A DNA stretch of 64,000 nt from Dendrolimus kikuchii. Taxonomy: Eukaryota; Arthropoda; Insecta; Lepidoptera; Lasiocampidae. The stretch spans positions 5,027,690-5,091,689 of the forward strand of contig CM034403.1 of the NCBI GenBank assembly GCA_019925095.2. The letters are read 5' to 3'. Below the pieces are notes generated by a model. It did not search any database and was not told the origin of the DNA. It worked only from the letters and a program-made list of their open reading frames with translations. The first letter of the stretch is position 1, and every line of letters starts with the position of its first letter. The position numbers and the translations under genes were made by a program. This document shows positions 12,696 to 25,077 of this stretch, in pieces.

Positions 12696-13156
12696 AAACC
12701 GCGTACTCAACTGCGAGCCGTAACCGTTGCAGTTACTGTAACCGAAAATTATAGTGTGTACCTAGTTCGCGAGCTCGAGGCGAGCGGCACACTGCGCGCT
12801 CGCAACGAGGCGACAAGGCGACGATCAATATCGCAGGGGGCCGCTGGATACGGGGGTAACAGCGGATTCATCCCCCTGCTCCCCGGGGTGTACTTAGATA
12901 GGTACGCACGAAGGCGTTACGGTCCAGTAAGCCTGTTCTAGATTCCGTGGCGTCCACTTAAAATGGGGCGCAGGTTTAGACGTCGGTCTCTGCATGAATG
13001 TCTTGCCTTGGCGAGGCACGTATAAGCCCGGGTATGGTGTCTAAAGTCCCCCCCCCCGTTAACAAAAAAAAGGCGAAGATCAGTGTCGGCGTATATATTA
13101 GAGCATGTTAGTGTATCCGCTCGGTTACAGTCGGGTCGCAGATGAGTACGCGGTTT
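12696..13156. mobile_element. GC-rich TIR element, TA-flanked
   Basis: The left end aaaccgcgtactcaactgcg is matched by the reverse complement of the right end, aaaccgcgtactcatctgcg, with further gapped similarity inward (taaccg). TA lies at both outer edges (12694-12695, 13157-13158), fitting a TA target duplication. The GC-rich interior with a run of ten C near 13049 contrasts with the AT-rich flanks. Open frames here (12756-12941 plus, 12938-13294 minus) show no family signature and I do not call them genes. Confidence 0.65.
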
Positions 13157-14493
13157 TACTACTGTACGGCAGTCACCCATAGTTTTTAACCTTTTGCGAT
13201 TGCACCACACCGTTGTGTACCTGCATACAGAAACACACTCATGCCGACGTTCATACACATAAGCTAGAATTTTAAAAACAAAGCAAAAGAGCACAGATTT
13301 ATAATAATACAGAAAATCAAAATTATTTCGCTCTATCCCCTTTTTAGGATATAAAGTCCTAAATGGTCATCCTCTTTATTGTGATTACACATGTTATAAA
13401 TATATTAAATTCATAACAATCGTTTCATTACAAAAGCCGCGAACAAGGAACGATAAAACATCCAAGTAGCTTTCAAAAGTACATTTTTTGGGATAAGTGG
13501 TAAAATTTTGTGACCAAACTGTAATTAATTAACGTAAATCAGACATAATTTACGAAACTAAACAGTGTGTTTAGGCAATTTATTTAAACGATGTAAAATT
13601 ACGTCAATGTGCGATTAGCCAAGAGTTAGAAAGGGCAGCATTCACGACCGCGACCTCATGCAACAACGGGTCTCGCATGACGCCAGCTGATCTGAGCAAT
13701 AGGACGTTGTGCAAACCGGTACAATAGCAAAGAAAGACAAATGAGTACATCTATTGTATTCGTAGACCGAGGGTTACCATAAAAAATATAATTTTCCTGA
13801 AAATTTCTTGGAATGTAATGCTTTTTATTGCATACTAAGAACCAGTTAATTAACATTGATATTAACGATAATTCAACGAGTACAAGAGGCCGTATTATCT
13901 GTACTAGGGATTTCTTAAAATCTGCTGAAGATAAATGCTTCTAAGAATCGGTATCGTGTAGGCAACACAGTTTCGAATATTTAAAAATGTATGGATTTCT
14001 TGCGTTCTTACATAACATTAGATACATAATGTGGTATGGCGCGTGTAAGTAATATATATAATGTATATTGAGGTAATTTCCTTATTCATATTTAAGCGAT
14101 GTTTAAAAAAAATAAAAAACTAGCGTAGAAACTTCCTATTTCTATGATGAATAAAGCGAAAAAATTAGAAAGGCGACTGTTACGCCATAATTTAATGAAA
14201 ATATTAAATTTACCAAGTTTTTTAATCCAAATTATATCCATCAATTCAAGGATTCCCAGCATGTATGTCGAATATTGTAAAACATCATAGATATATTTCA
14301 CCGGAAAAAAATCTGAATATGGCAACCCTACATAAGCTGGACAAAATGTCAATTATAATAGGGCATTTGAAGTAGATGGCAGTTTAGACTCAAATAGCAT
14401 AAAATAATTCTACGTTTAGAAATAAAAAAGAAATTACAATTATAGATAAAAACAAGTTGGTATCTATTAAATATCCTAAGACAGGTGCGTAAA

Positions 14494-14516
14494 ATGGCAC
14501 ATTTATAATGTGCCAT
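14494..14516. repeat. Short perfect hairpin
   Basis: atggcacat and atgtgccat form a 9 bp perfect stem with a 5 nt loop. Function unknown; probably incidental. Confidence 0.4.
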
Positions 14517-14742
14517 AATAGCCACAGCCTGAACCCAAACGCTGTTACGAAACCGATCTAAAAGTCATATTGAGATCCGCTCGCGGCCATAAATTCATAA
14601 AGACGTCCATCCATACATGGTGTACTGCATAATTATTACCAATTATCGTCGTCAAGCACTACTTGGTTTTAGAATTTCATTATACTTTTCTAACAAGACA
14701 CCGAGGGGTCTGAAGTGTTTGAATATTAACTGCATGCTTATA

Positions 14743-15306
14743 GGTCGGCAAGTTCGTACGTGACATGGTTCGAAGGCGACGTAGAATATAAGTCAATATA
14801 ATTCCTTCCGTCATCTCTATAAGTCAGATACACTTTTATACAGTAGCGCTTTGAGTCAACTCGAAATTGTGTCATGGCACAGCAAAACAGAGGACACGCC
14901 GAGATTCCGAGAGGGGCAAACAGCGTGTGCCTCACACATACTGCGCCTCCTGGCTTTTAGCGTAAACAATTTAGCGGTGAAGGCATTTTGGTGCAACATT
15001 GACTCGTATAGTTTCGAGTTAAGCTGCACTGTATTATAAAATTATACGCCATTATTTTTGAAATAGGTGGGTCGACACATTTAGTGCAGAGAAATCGTAT
15101 TCGGGTGAGTGCGCTATATAGCGCGAGTTTTGCCCATTTCTAATCACAACTAAGACGATAAAAATGGCAAAAAAATGAAGGTTAGCAAAAGTGTCAGTTA
15201 AGACGTTGATGCTTTCCTCACACTATTAGTCAACTCCATAACAAGGGTATCATCTATGTGCCGTCACCTACGAAACATAGGAATGTCACGTACGAACTTG
15301 CCGACC
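14743..15306. mobile_element. MITE with 24-28 bp perfect TIRs, TATA-flanked
   Basis: Bases 14739-14766 are the exact reverse complement of 15283-15310. The outermost four on each side are TATA, which may be the target-site duplication. The TIR proper would then begin ggtcggcaagttcgtacgtg. The interior of about 510 bp has no transposase; open frames on both strands are short and unlike any family I know. Confidence 0.78.
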
Positions 15307-15315
15307 TATAATTGA

Positions 15316-17555
15316 CAACTGGTATATAAAGATTAATTAAGCTACATATACACAATATTCCTTGTTTGATACAGGATATCCTGTCTTGTACAATCTTAAA
15401 GAAGCGCCGTCACGGAGTAAAAGGTTAAGTAAGACAGGTGCACTGATGTTGGTATTAAGCATAGCATTGATACGTATCAATGACGTAAAGTTACTATACC
15501 ATTATGAACAGAAAAAATCTAATTAACCAACGTGTGATCAATGTCTAGAACAGCGGATTACAGACGGGTCAAATTAAAACAATTTGATTGAAATAGCATG
15601 AAGAAATTGATAATTTATAACTAGACTTCTTTAACACAGATGACAGTCAGCAGCTGTCTGTAATGCTTGGTAATACTTGTTTCATTTATTCTCAGCATTA
15701 GTTATGGACTTTACGACTTATCCTCATTTAACAATGAATGAAATTGTGACAAGAATGTCAAACTCTTTGGTATTTATTTGTTTGTACATATATCAATTTA
15801 ACTTGAAATGGATTAATATAGTGAGTAATTTGAACTTCTGTATGTTTATATTTACAAATCAGTATTAGTTACTACTTACAAGTTTTACCTTAATTTTTCT
15901 ATGTTAATTTTTCAGTTAGCATCTTATAATTATTATACTAGTGCTTTGGATCCCGAATCTACAATTAATTCCTGTCAAACGCGTTAAATGAATTGTTGTT
16001 TTAATTCTTTTGACGTTTTGAAAACGAGATAACAATCTAGTGCGGCTTGTGCCACGGTTGTAATTACTATAATTACGTTTGTTACGATGTTTGCAGCGTA
16101 GAGTACTAATCGACATTAGTGACACATAACTCGTGATCCCATCTTCAAACACGTACAATAATAATTCTAAGCAATGTTACAATACCTTCTTGATATCAAC
16201 TTACAAGTTCATTGGGAGCTCATTTATAATTCCACTCAGACAATGTCTAGAACGAGGTTTTACCTGAAACAAAATAATTAGAGTTAATAATGCATTCGAT
16301 TCCAAATTTACACCTATCAATGTCCTATTTAGCGTTTGTACAATCATGATAGATCATAAGTTCTGCTTTAAAGGCAAAACCTCACTTTATTGTAATAATC
16401 TTGGCAATGTGCTATACGATGAAATGTATTATGTTAAAAGTGTTAGAATATTCGATACGATATGGTTACGTACAAATAAAACCCTAAAACTCGTGATTCC
16501 GTGCTATGCTTAATAATCACTTTTAGTCTTGGTTTCATTTGTAAACTAGCACATCAGCTTTAGTGTAAAAATGTATCTTATTAGATTAAACTTGAACACT
16601 GCCAATAGTATCATTTCCAAAATGTAAACCAAATTGATTAATTTACACCGATTGTCTGGTGTCTGCCGATGTTCCGAGTGGCGTATCGAATCAAGCAACT
16701 TTCCCCCGACTTTATAACAGCGGTTCTAATACGCGATGAACCGTGGAGGTACCCAATTTAGAATCACTTTCCCCCATTGTGAATTTTACGGTCACTTTTT
16801 TATCTATTAATCTAGAATAATTGTTTTTTCTCATACTTTTCGTTGGTACAATACTCGTATTATACGAATTTACTATTTGTCGATTCATTGCCAGCCTATA
16901 TTTAACTAACGACTCTTTGACTTGTTATGAGATAAATTTTGATATGAACTCTATACTAGTAACGCCAAATTTCTACCAATGATAAGTCAATGATGGAATA
17001 GTAAGATATAGGAACTGGCCATTAGGAAAGGATAATTGATAAACGCAATATAAACAAACGTGAAAGACGTATTGTTAGTTATCCAAACTTTTAGTGAGGG
17101 TCTTCTTTACAATGTGAGGACAGAAAAATAAATTTCGCAATAAAAACTTGCGTAAATTACCTCAAAATATAAAAATGTATAAAAAGTATATTATGACAGC
17201 AGATATATAAGAAATTGTAGACGTCAATTATGTTAAACATGTGTATATTTCAGTCAGTGGAGCTCAAACTCCAATTACCAGAGCATCACCTGCCTGACAA
17301 ATGATTCGAAACATAAATAGGCAGAGTAATGTACTGTCAGAGCATAAAAAGGCCAGTTATGGTTTTTTAATTGTGATGAAATGCGTTGGTCCTTCAAGCC
17401 GGATAAAATATAACATCATTAAAATGAATATACAAACAAGTTACCAAAATAAAAAAAATATATTGACGCGAGTGGTTATCTGAGCGTTAGTTTACTTCCA
17501 CCGATGAGACATACGCGATGACGTCATGTAAAATAAAGGTACGCCAAATCACCGG
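15316..17555. other. AT-rich spacer, nothing recognised
   Basis: No supported gene. A gggagctcat-type fragment near 16215 faintly resembles the family B body. The stretch 16660-16790 has two 'ctttccccc' motifs but no known feature. Confidence 0.4.
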
Positions 17556-17559
17556 AATA

Positions 17560-17919
17560 GGGTTGCCATCTCTATAATTTGGCAACCAGGACAAAACGCG
17601 CGATTACCCCGGATTTTGGAGCCCAGAACCCGAACATGTCAACAGGTTTTTTTTTAAACTTGGTATAATAAAAACAGATCAAAATGTCATAAATCAACTT
17701 TTTATTTTGCGACTCACTGCCAGTGTCACTGTGGCGAAGTCGAAGTGGGCACCGTGGCAACTGCGGTAAATCTAGCGAGTTGGTTCGTCTGTTGATCGCG
17801 TCGCCCGGCGGCGGCCTACGTACGACTTGCGAATTTTTAAATCCGGACTACAAATGAAACCCCGCCCGGACGCTCTCTAACTAGAACAAATCCGGGAAAC
17901 GCCGGACGGATGGCAACCT
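17560..17919. mobile_element. MITE with GGTTGCCATC ends, TA-flanked
   Basis: ggttgccatc at 17561-17570 and gatggcaacc at 17909-17918 are a perfect 10 bp inverted repeat. TA flanks both sides (17558-17559, 17920-17921). Length is about 360 bp. Subterminal GC-rich, CCGG-containing segments sit at the right end. No transposase. Confidence 0.62.
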
Positions 17920-18056
17920 TACACTGGGCTCACTTGGAACGCTATTGTCTTTATGTTCCAGCAGGCATATGAACAAAATTAACTTCACAAACTTAAAATA
18001 ACACGCTATATCACACGAGTGAACTTTAAAGAGTATTAGGGAGAGGAATAAAATCT

Positions 18057-18515
18057 CGGAGAGTTGGGTATGGAAGAGAGAGCATGAAAGTAGAGCAAAC
18101 GCGGTCGAGATGCGAGCACTGCGCAAAATCTGCGAAGTGACGCTCGCGGACCGCGTTCGTAATACCGAAGTAAGAAAGAGAGTTGGTCTGAAAGAGAGTG
18201 TCGGGGTAAGGAAAGGAATGCTCCGGTGGTTCGGGCATGTGGAAAGAATGCATGATGAAAGAATGACTAAACAGATATACAATGCAAAAGTGGATGGATG
18301 CTGAAGTCGTGGAAGGCCACGACGCACCTTCCATGATCAAATTGATCGTGTACTAGCAGAAGGTGATGTCAGGAGCCTTAAGAACAGACGAGCGTGCATG
18401 ACAAGAGTTATGAATGTCAAAGAAGCAAGTGAGGTGTGTAAGAATAAGCCTAAATGGCGCTCTGTTGTTCGTGCCTACCCCGCAAGGGAACTGGCGTCAA
18501 GTTATGTATGTATGT
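18057..18515 (+). mobile_element. Family C LINE 3' end, longest copy
   Basis: This copy shows most of the family's protein signature: ESWVWKRE-like start, NAVEMRALRKICEVTLADR, RKGMLRWFGHVERMHDERMT, KQIYNAKVDG, then a TGA, and SRGRPRRTFHDQIDRVLAEG through YPARELA. This is the C-terminal part downstream of the catalytic domain in a non-LTR reverse-transcriptase ORF (RTE/CR1-like; clade not certain). The YxDD catalytic region is absent because of 5' truncation. The 10 bp direct repeat aataaaatct lies at 18047-18056 and 18516-18525. The TGA at about 18302 shows the copy is dead. Confidence 0.92.
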
Positions 18516-19059
18516 AATAAAATCTTGTGTAATCAACACATGAACATGATTTTTGTCAATATCAGCGTATATATACACAAACGCTAACACGTGACAAAGA
18601 AGATTAGTCATGACTTTAAGTTTACCACGTCGCAACATTGTGATAATTACCAACATCCTTGAAGATCTCGATAATAAGGTAACCACTTGCGATTGTGTCT
18701 CTGACATAACTAGCTTAAAACGCTGATAATATATATCTCTTTGTAATGCATGCTTATGCAGTTAGAGCTAAAGAAAAAAATGTGCAGCTAGCCGGACAAA
18801 AACCATCTTTTACTTATTTAGTCAATAATATACAGTGGAATATGCACATCTTTGCAATATGGCAAGGAATGTTAAAATATGCATGTAATAGAAAAAAATA
18901 ATTAAATATACCTCCTACCTTTTCAAATCTCTTCTTGATTATTTACGCGTAGCCTATACAAATTGTCGTCCCCTATTTTACCACATTTCAAAGTTGATTT
19001 TTGAGACAATAGTATCCTATGAAATTCTCCATGATATTTACTCTAATTAAAATTCTTTC

Positions 19060-19324
19060 CTTTGAAAGAATGACTAAACAGATATGCAATGCAAAAGTGG
19101 ATGGATGCAGAAGTCGTGGAAGGCCATGACACACCTTCCATGATCAAATTGATCGTGTACTAGCAGAAGGTGATGTCAGGAGCCTTAAGAGCGACGAGCG
19201 TGCATGACAAGAGCTATGAATGTCAAGCAGCAAGTGAGGTGTGTAAGAATAAGCCTGAATGGCGCTCTGTTGTTTGTGCCTACCCCGCAAGGGAACTGGC
19301 GTGAAGTTATGTATGTATGTATGT
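19060..19324 (+). mobile_element. Family C LINE 3' end, 5'-truncated
   Basis: It carries the same segment as the 11.3 kb copy with small deletions (for example ttaagagcgacgagc near 19185) that break the frame. It ends in (TATG)n. The flanks aaaattctttc (19049) and aaaatcctttc (19325) are an 11 bp target duplication with one difference. Confidence 0.85.
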
Positions 19325-19504
19325 AAAATCCTTTCAGCTATAGTTACTTCAAAATTTGCATTTATAATATTAGCATTTGTTTAGATAAAAGTAGTGGTTT
19401 TTGAGTGATATGGAGTTTAGACATTTACATGCTCCAGCAAGAACAGCGAATGTTTCTTACCAAATGTACCAATTACAGTCCAACACGTATTTGTCCGCAT
19501 TTAT

Positions 19505-20030
19505 TTAAAACGAGCTTCTGCCCGCGACTTCGTCTGCGTGGAATAGTTAAAAAAAGTAAGTTAAAAAAACCCTCCCGATTTTAAAACATTCTTCATTGGT
19601 GCTCCGATCCTATTGGTCTTAACGTGATGATATATAGCCTAATTGTTTTTTAATGTATAAATTGTTTTATTGTATGATGATGATACCGGGAATATCAATA
19701 CTTAATTAGGTGCATAGGTTGTATAATAAGCTGTTTAAGTAATTAAAGTTTTTTTAACTATCCCACGAGAACTCTTTAATTTTTCGGGATCAAAAGTATC
19801 CTATTAAGGACCAGGGATATAACTACTACCATACAAAATTTCATTTAAAGCGGTCCAGTCGTTTCGGAGATTAGCTGGTACAGACAGACAGACAAACAGA
19901 GAAACAAAAAATTTGAAAAAAACCTAAATTAGTTCTATTTCACTTCTTACATCCCCCTGACTCGGTTTGTAGCATTTCTTTTCATTGTACAGAAATTGGA
20001 CCTCTACAGTTTTATTATATGTATAGATTG
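19505..20030 (+). repeat. Lepidopteran-type 'cccgcgacttcgtc' repeat
   Basis: It begins gcttctgcccgcgacttcgtc, continues through atttcatttaaagcggtcca and gacagacagacaaacagaga, and ends cctctacagttttattatat. A second copy in reverse orientation lies at 50265-50560 with strong similarity over the last ~250 bp. The element class is not certain; no TIR or coding region seen. Confidence 0.7.
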
Positions 20031-20378
20031 AAATTTGTAGCCTAACAACGCCTATATGAATTATGCTACACTACATTTTTGAATTTGTTAATTGGCAGCA
20101 ATAATTTTGAGTTAATTCAAATATAATACCTTATCTTGCTCACTCGCTCCCACGTTTGTATAATCTAACAATGTTGTACTACAAATTACAGAATGACCGT
20201 TTTCCTCATTCAACTTCTTTACGGCGAATATTCAGTCAGAGATTCAAACCACTTAAGCTGATTTCAAGCAATTACTAAGAGTCAACGCTCGAATGTAATT
20301 GAAGAGCCAGATGACAAATGATGGGAAAGCCAGACTTGTGCCTTTAATCGAGTGATAACTATTTCACCATCCTAGCGT

Positions 20379-20595
<217 letters not shown>

Positions 20596-20599
20596 ATAT

Positions 20600-21240
20600 T
20601 ATAAATGCGAAAGTAACTGTCTGTCTGTCTGTTACGCCTTCACGGAAAACCTGCTGGACCGATTTGGCTGAAACTCAGTTTATATACACTTTTTCGATGC
20701 CGAGGATGAACATAGGATACTTTTTATCCCGAAAAATGGAATAGTTTCCGGGATAAAAATATATTTGTCTCTCTGTTTGTTAAGCTTTTACGGAAAAACT
20801 ATTGGATGGATTTGGTTGAAATTCGGTACACATGTAATTTTAATATCGAGGATGGATAAGGGATACTTTTCATTCTGGATAATGGGATAAGATAGTTTCC
20901 TGGTAACGCCTATTACTTCAACTACAAGTACCAACGATTAATTAGTGACTACTGACTTTTTGGTCCTTTTAAACTTTTTGGCCCTTTTGCACTCTTTGGA
21001 CCATTTGGCACTTTTTGTCATTTTTCGACATTTTTATCACTGATTTTGTTTTACTAAATTTTAAATGCCAAAGGAAGTCTGTTACGCTTTCACGGATAAA
21101 CGAGTGGACAATTATTGCTGAAATTTGGCATATATATGTAGTTTTAATGCCGACAAAGAACATTGCATTATTTTCTTCCCAGGAGATGGGATAGTTTGCG
21201 ATATAAAATTAAGTCAATCTTCAAGGGCGAATAGCGCTTA
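20600..21240 (+). repeat. Three diverged tandem copies of a ~150-180 bp module
   Basis: The module (aatgcgaaagtaactgtctg, ...gttacgccttcacgg, ...gaccgatttggctgaaa, ...gaggatgaacataggatact) occurs at about 20604-20750, again at 20760-20910 and in weaker form at 21060-21240. Between the last two lies a T-rich stretch (20955-21047) repeating a 'cttttTGGcc'-like motif. It resembles a common lepidopteran interspersed repeat; class uncertain. Confidence 0.65.
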
Positions 21241-21941
21241 CATAAACATTTAAAACAATGTAACCTGTATAAATGCTTGCTCTTGAACAAGAGTGACGTA
21301 TTAAATAAAAACAGCCCAAAAACAATACAATCAAAAATGATAAATAAAATGAAAAATCTAACAGCGATAATTCTGAGAGGGATTAAAAAAATGGTAGTAT
21401 ATTTAAAACAGCAATAAGAAAGATATCACACTACAGAGATATTATTATAATTTACCAGTACATGCATTAAAGAAACTACGTAGGTATGACTGAAAATTAA
21501 ACACCACATGTAACGACCAATACGCGTCAGACATTAAATATAGACAAAAAGACTACTGGCACATGCACCATTAACCCTGTGAACGATATGGAGACAAAAC
21601 ACGTTCTATGGAAGTAGGACCAGTGTCGACACGAAACTGATTGACATTCAGTCCACATGCCATGACGCGTGACGAGATTTGGGTGAGAAGAAGTTTACTG
21701 TTGCAACTAAGACCTTGAACATTAACATCCTTTGTGGAAAGAACACACAAATGAAATCAACTCATTCGGACGGAGTAATTCGAGTTATCGCCTAAAGTAC
21801 TGGTGATATTCAAAAGATAAATGTCTTATCAATGTCTTTAAGCAAATAGCTATAATCAATACAAATATAAAATGAATAATATCGCATATATAGATTATAT
21901 ATAATTAAGAGGGCTTAAGCAGCCGCTTTCGCATATTCGTA

Positions 21942-22310
21942 TAGAAGAACCTCTTTAAGTCGAACCTTGATAAGTCGAAAACCTCCCTCCCAAACTCGAA
22001 AAAAAATTGTGTTCCCTTCACTTCAGCCCCCAAAACCTCCGTTGTTCGAAATCTGAACCCTCTATAAGTCGAAGTAATTAGTGAGTCCCTATAAGCAAAT
22101 TAGTAGTTATATTCCCTCTATAAATCGAAAAAATAAATTGGATCTTTGTATCTCGAACATAGCAATATTTGATTTTACAACTCGATTATTTGAATAAATC
22201 TTAACCTCTACAAGTCGAATGTTTCTTTACAAAATTATCTAAGTCGAAAACTCTATATAACCCGAATTTTTGGCGTCTCCCTTCAAGTTCGGCTTAAAGA
22301 GGTTCTACTG
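21942..22310. mobile_element. pogo/Tigger-like MITE built of reiterated end motif
   Basis: Left end tagaagaacctctttaagtc and right end (reverse complement) cagtagaacctctttaagcc form the TIR, with TA on each side (21940-21941, 22311-22312). CAGTAGAACCTC-type ends and TA duplications fit pogo/Tigger elements. The interior repeats degenerate forms of 'cctctataagtcgaa' about ten times (for example near 21951, 22057, 22118, 22205, 22237). No transposase frame. Confidence 0.78.
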
Positions 22311-22929
22311 TATAATAACATAAAAAGTTTTAAAATAAACGGGAACTTTATGCTATGTCATACACTTATCAGTATATTTACAATCTTGTCTATTTCACTA
22401 AGCGATTCTCCGAAAATAGCCATTTTAGACCCTCTGATCATACTAGTTTCAATAACTGCTAATATGTTATATCATTTCAAGCGAGAACCTAAGGGAGCAT
22501 AGTAATAATCATAAACATCAACAACTTTTGCAAGCTCCGTTTTACTCTTTGCCGGAGTCTATATTTCCCGATGCCTACAACCTAGCTATTTGCAAGTCCC
22601 GTTTAATGGGACACCTAAAGATGCTCCGTGCTAGACTTTATATTCGTTTAACATCAGACAAGACCCTAAGTCAAATTCGAACCTATACGGAAATAAACAA
22701 TTCGGGCAAGTAGTTTATTTTGAAAGTGGTTTGTGTGTATGTATTTCGATGCGCCGAATCCAAATCTGGGGTCAGTTTGGTCTATACATCTTCAAATTTT
22801 GAGGGTGTATGGATCAAACTGATCCTAGGTTCAGAAGATGGATCTGGCCAAGAGTACAGACTACTTTATATTTTGTGGGCCGGTGTTAATAACTGAGACA
22901 GTCCATTCAGGAAGGTTCAAAGCCAAGGC

Positions 22930-23100
22930 CCTGTTGAATATTTTTTACCACTTGATGGCAAGTGGCTACCGTCGCCCGTGGACATCTGCAACACTAAGGG
23001 AGCCTACCTCGTTAAGACTTTAGATATCTGTTTACAACCTTTTTAAAGAGCCCCATATTGTAGCGCTCTCGGAAAACCGCGGGAGGGATTTCATTCCATA
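22930..23100 (-). repeat. Family B repeat
   Basis: It shows cacttgatggcaagtggcta, ccgtcgcccgtggacatctgc, aacactaaggg, then gagccccatattgtagcgct and a ggatttcattcc end. Same module order as at 50.9 kb. Confidence 0.6.
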
Positions 23101-23574
23101 TCTTGCTCACGTATGGCATAAAGGAGCGAGCGAGCGAATATTAGTGTCCGGGGATCATACGTAGATATACTAGAATTTTGACGTAAGTAAAACTGTGGTA
23201 CAGCTACCATGTCACATACAGAAATAACAGCGTGCAATACGGCGGCACATTTAATTCAACCATAAAACTGAAGTGGTCCTTTCGAAAAGTAATAAAATAT
23301 TGAAAAGTAGTATTTCGCCGGCGTTGTTCTGTTTAATTGGGTATCTGTTTTATAGCGTCCATTATGTTATCGCTTTCTAGTTAATAAACATTAAAACTGA
23401 ATACTGTGACCCTAATAATTTAATCGAAACTGAGATAAGAATGTTTTCAGATTAATGTTGCATGTGATATTTACATTTTTATAGCTGGGGTACAATAATA
23501 GAGATATTGATGGCCAGCTACTGGAAAACTGCTATCATGGCTTATTTATGGTAAATTGAAACACCAACGTGCTG

Positions 23575-23640
23575 CTTGCTGGTCTCGAAGAAATTTAAAG
23601 ACAACTTTTTGAAAAATTCTATGTACTTAGTCATTTTTAT
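23575..23640 (-). repeat. Family B body fragment
   Basis: ctggtctcgaagaaatttaa matches the body of family B (compare ccggtctcgaagaaatttta at 50.96 kb). Too short to define ends. Confidence 0.4.
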
Positions 23641-23663
23641 ATAATTATATAATACGATATTTG

Positions 23664-23892
23664 CCAAGTGGTAGGGAAGGTATTTGCCCGACTGGTTGGC
23701 TACCACGCCTGGTCTAGAGTATGCGCCATAACAACCTTGAGTTGTGTTCCGGCATTAGTGACCAGGTTCCAGTCTCTCTTAAGCGAGCAGTAGCGCATTT
23801 GTAGCCTTTGGTGTTGAATATGTCCACAGGCGATGGTAACCGCTTTCCATCGAGTGGGCCGTCTGCCTGTCTGCTGAACTCATGCAATAAAT
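23664..23892 (+). repeat. Family A, 5'-truncated
   Basis: It starts inside the family at ccaagtggtagggaagg and runs to the 3' end tgaactcatgcaataaata. Open frames on the reverse strand through this copy are artefacts. Confidence 0.82.
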
Positions 23893-24599
23893 ATATATAC
23901 ATAAGGGGCATCCCTTTGTAAGATTTTAAAAAATCATAACGATTTTCCTTAACTTCCAAATCGTAAAACTTATAAAGTATGAGATTGAAAATTCTGAAAT
24001 AATTTGAGTTTCTAGAATAAAAAAAAATACAATCAATGAAAATTGGTTTAGACAATATTCGTTGTAGTTTTACGAGATGTAGGCACATACTTCTAATTGT
24101 TCTTTATGGTTCCGTAATTAAATGCTGAAAACATTGAACGTTTGTCACCTACATAGGAGCCTTAACTAAGTGTTGACTGGCGTGACAGTTGATGTTATGA
24201 TATTTAAGACAACGCGATTTAGAAGGAAAATCGCTGCTAGAACATCACTTCTAGTGGCTGCAAGTGTGTAACTTTCTTTGACTGTTCAATATATTATATC
24301 GGTTCTGGCAAATAAGAACGCTTTTAATCTAATCGGCCAATATTTTATCACGTTTATCACCTGGCCAAGTACGTCCTGAAACAATGGTACCGCGGTGTGA
24401 TGTAATTCGTACATTTTATAAACCGCTAAATTGTATGATATATAACATAACGCCTTTCTCCGCGACTTACTCTACGTTTTATTAGGTCCCAAATTTGTGA
24501 GAACTATCTCATTTTTGATAGTGGAGCTTATGTTCAATCTCAATTTTGATAAAGTGTATGTAGGTGTAAAAAACGTCCAAACAAACTTCTATTTTTGTA

Positions 24600-24853
24600 T
24601 TTTTTTTATTGCATTGCAACACCAAAGGTGCTACAAATACGCTGCTGATGTCTTAAGGGAGACTGGAACCTGGTCACTAATGCCGGAACACAACTCAAGG
24701 TTGTTATGGCGACATAATTTAGACCAGGGGTGGTAGCCATCCGGTCGGGCACATACTCTACCACCTGGCTGTGGGTTGTTTTGTCGCCTCTTACGATAGG
24801 CCGCCCACCCGGCCGCAGGAAATTATATTATTTCTCCGTTCCTGCACGGATAA
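24600..24853 (-). repeat. Family A with internal deletion in the tail
   Basis: It starts with a T-rich tail, then ttgcattgcaacaccaaagg. The cagacaggcagacggcc segment between tail and gcaacacc, seen in other copies, is missing. It ends at cctgcacgga at the family 5' end. Confidence 0.82.
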
Positions 24854-25077
24854 AATGTATGTATAGTAATATGTCAATGCAAATATGACTTCGTTTGAAT
24901 GTTTGTTAGTTTCTGGCCTAGGACATGAGCCGATTCTCAGAATCTTAAAGAATCATAAAATATAGTATATAGTAAGTACGTAGAGTAACGAAGAATTGAC
25001 ATAATATTGGAACAAAATAAAATAAACTATCAAGCAATACACTAAAGTATTCTCATTCACTGTAAATAAATAAAATA

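Noticed and set aside
13049..13066. C-run followed by an A-run as a possible assembly error
   Set aside because: It lies inside a coherent TIR element and nothing else suggests misassembly; reads would be needed to judge the exact lengths.
12938..13294. 118-codon minus-strand frame
   Set aside because: It overlaps the GC-rich TIR element on the right side; no family motif, low-complexity start, and no splice or homology support.
17881..18340. 148- and 104-codon minus-strand frames
   Set aside because: They are antisense shadows of the family C LINE coding sequence on the plus strand.
24497..24736. 79-codon plus-strand frame
   Set aside because: Its second half is the reverse strand of a family A repeat; its first half has no signature.
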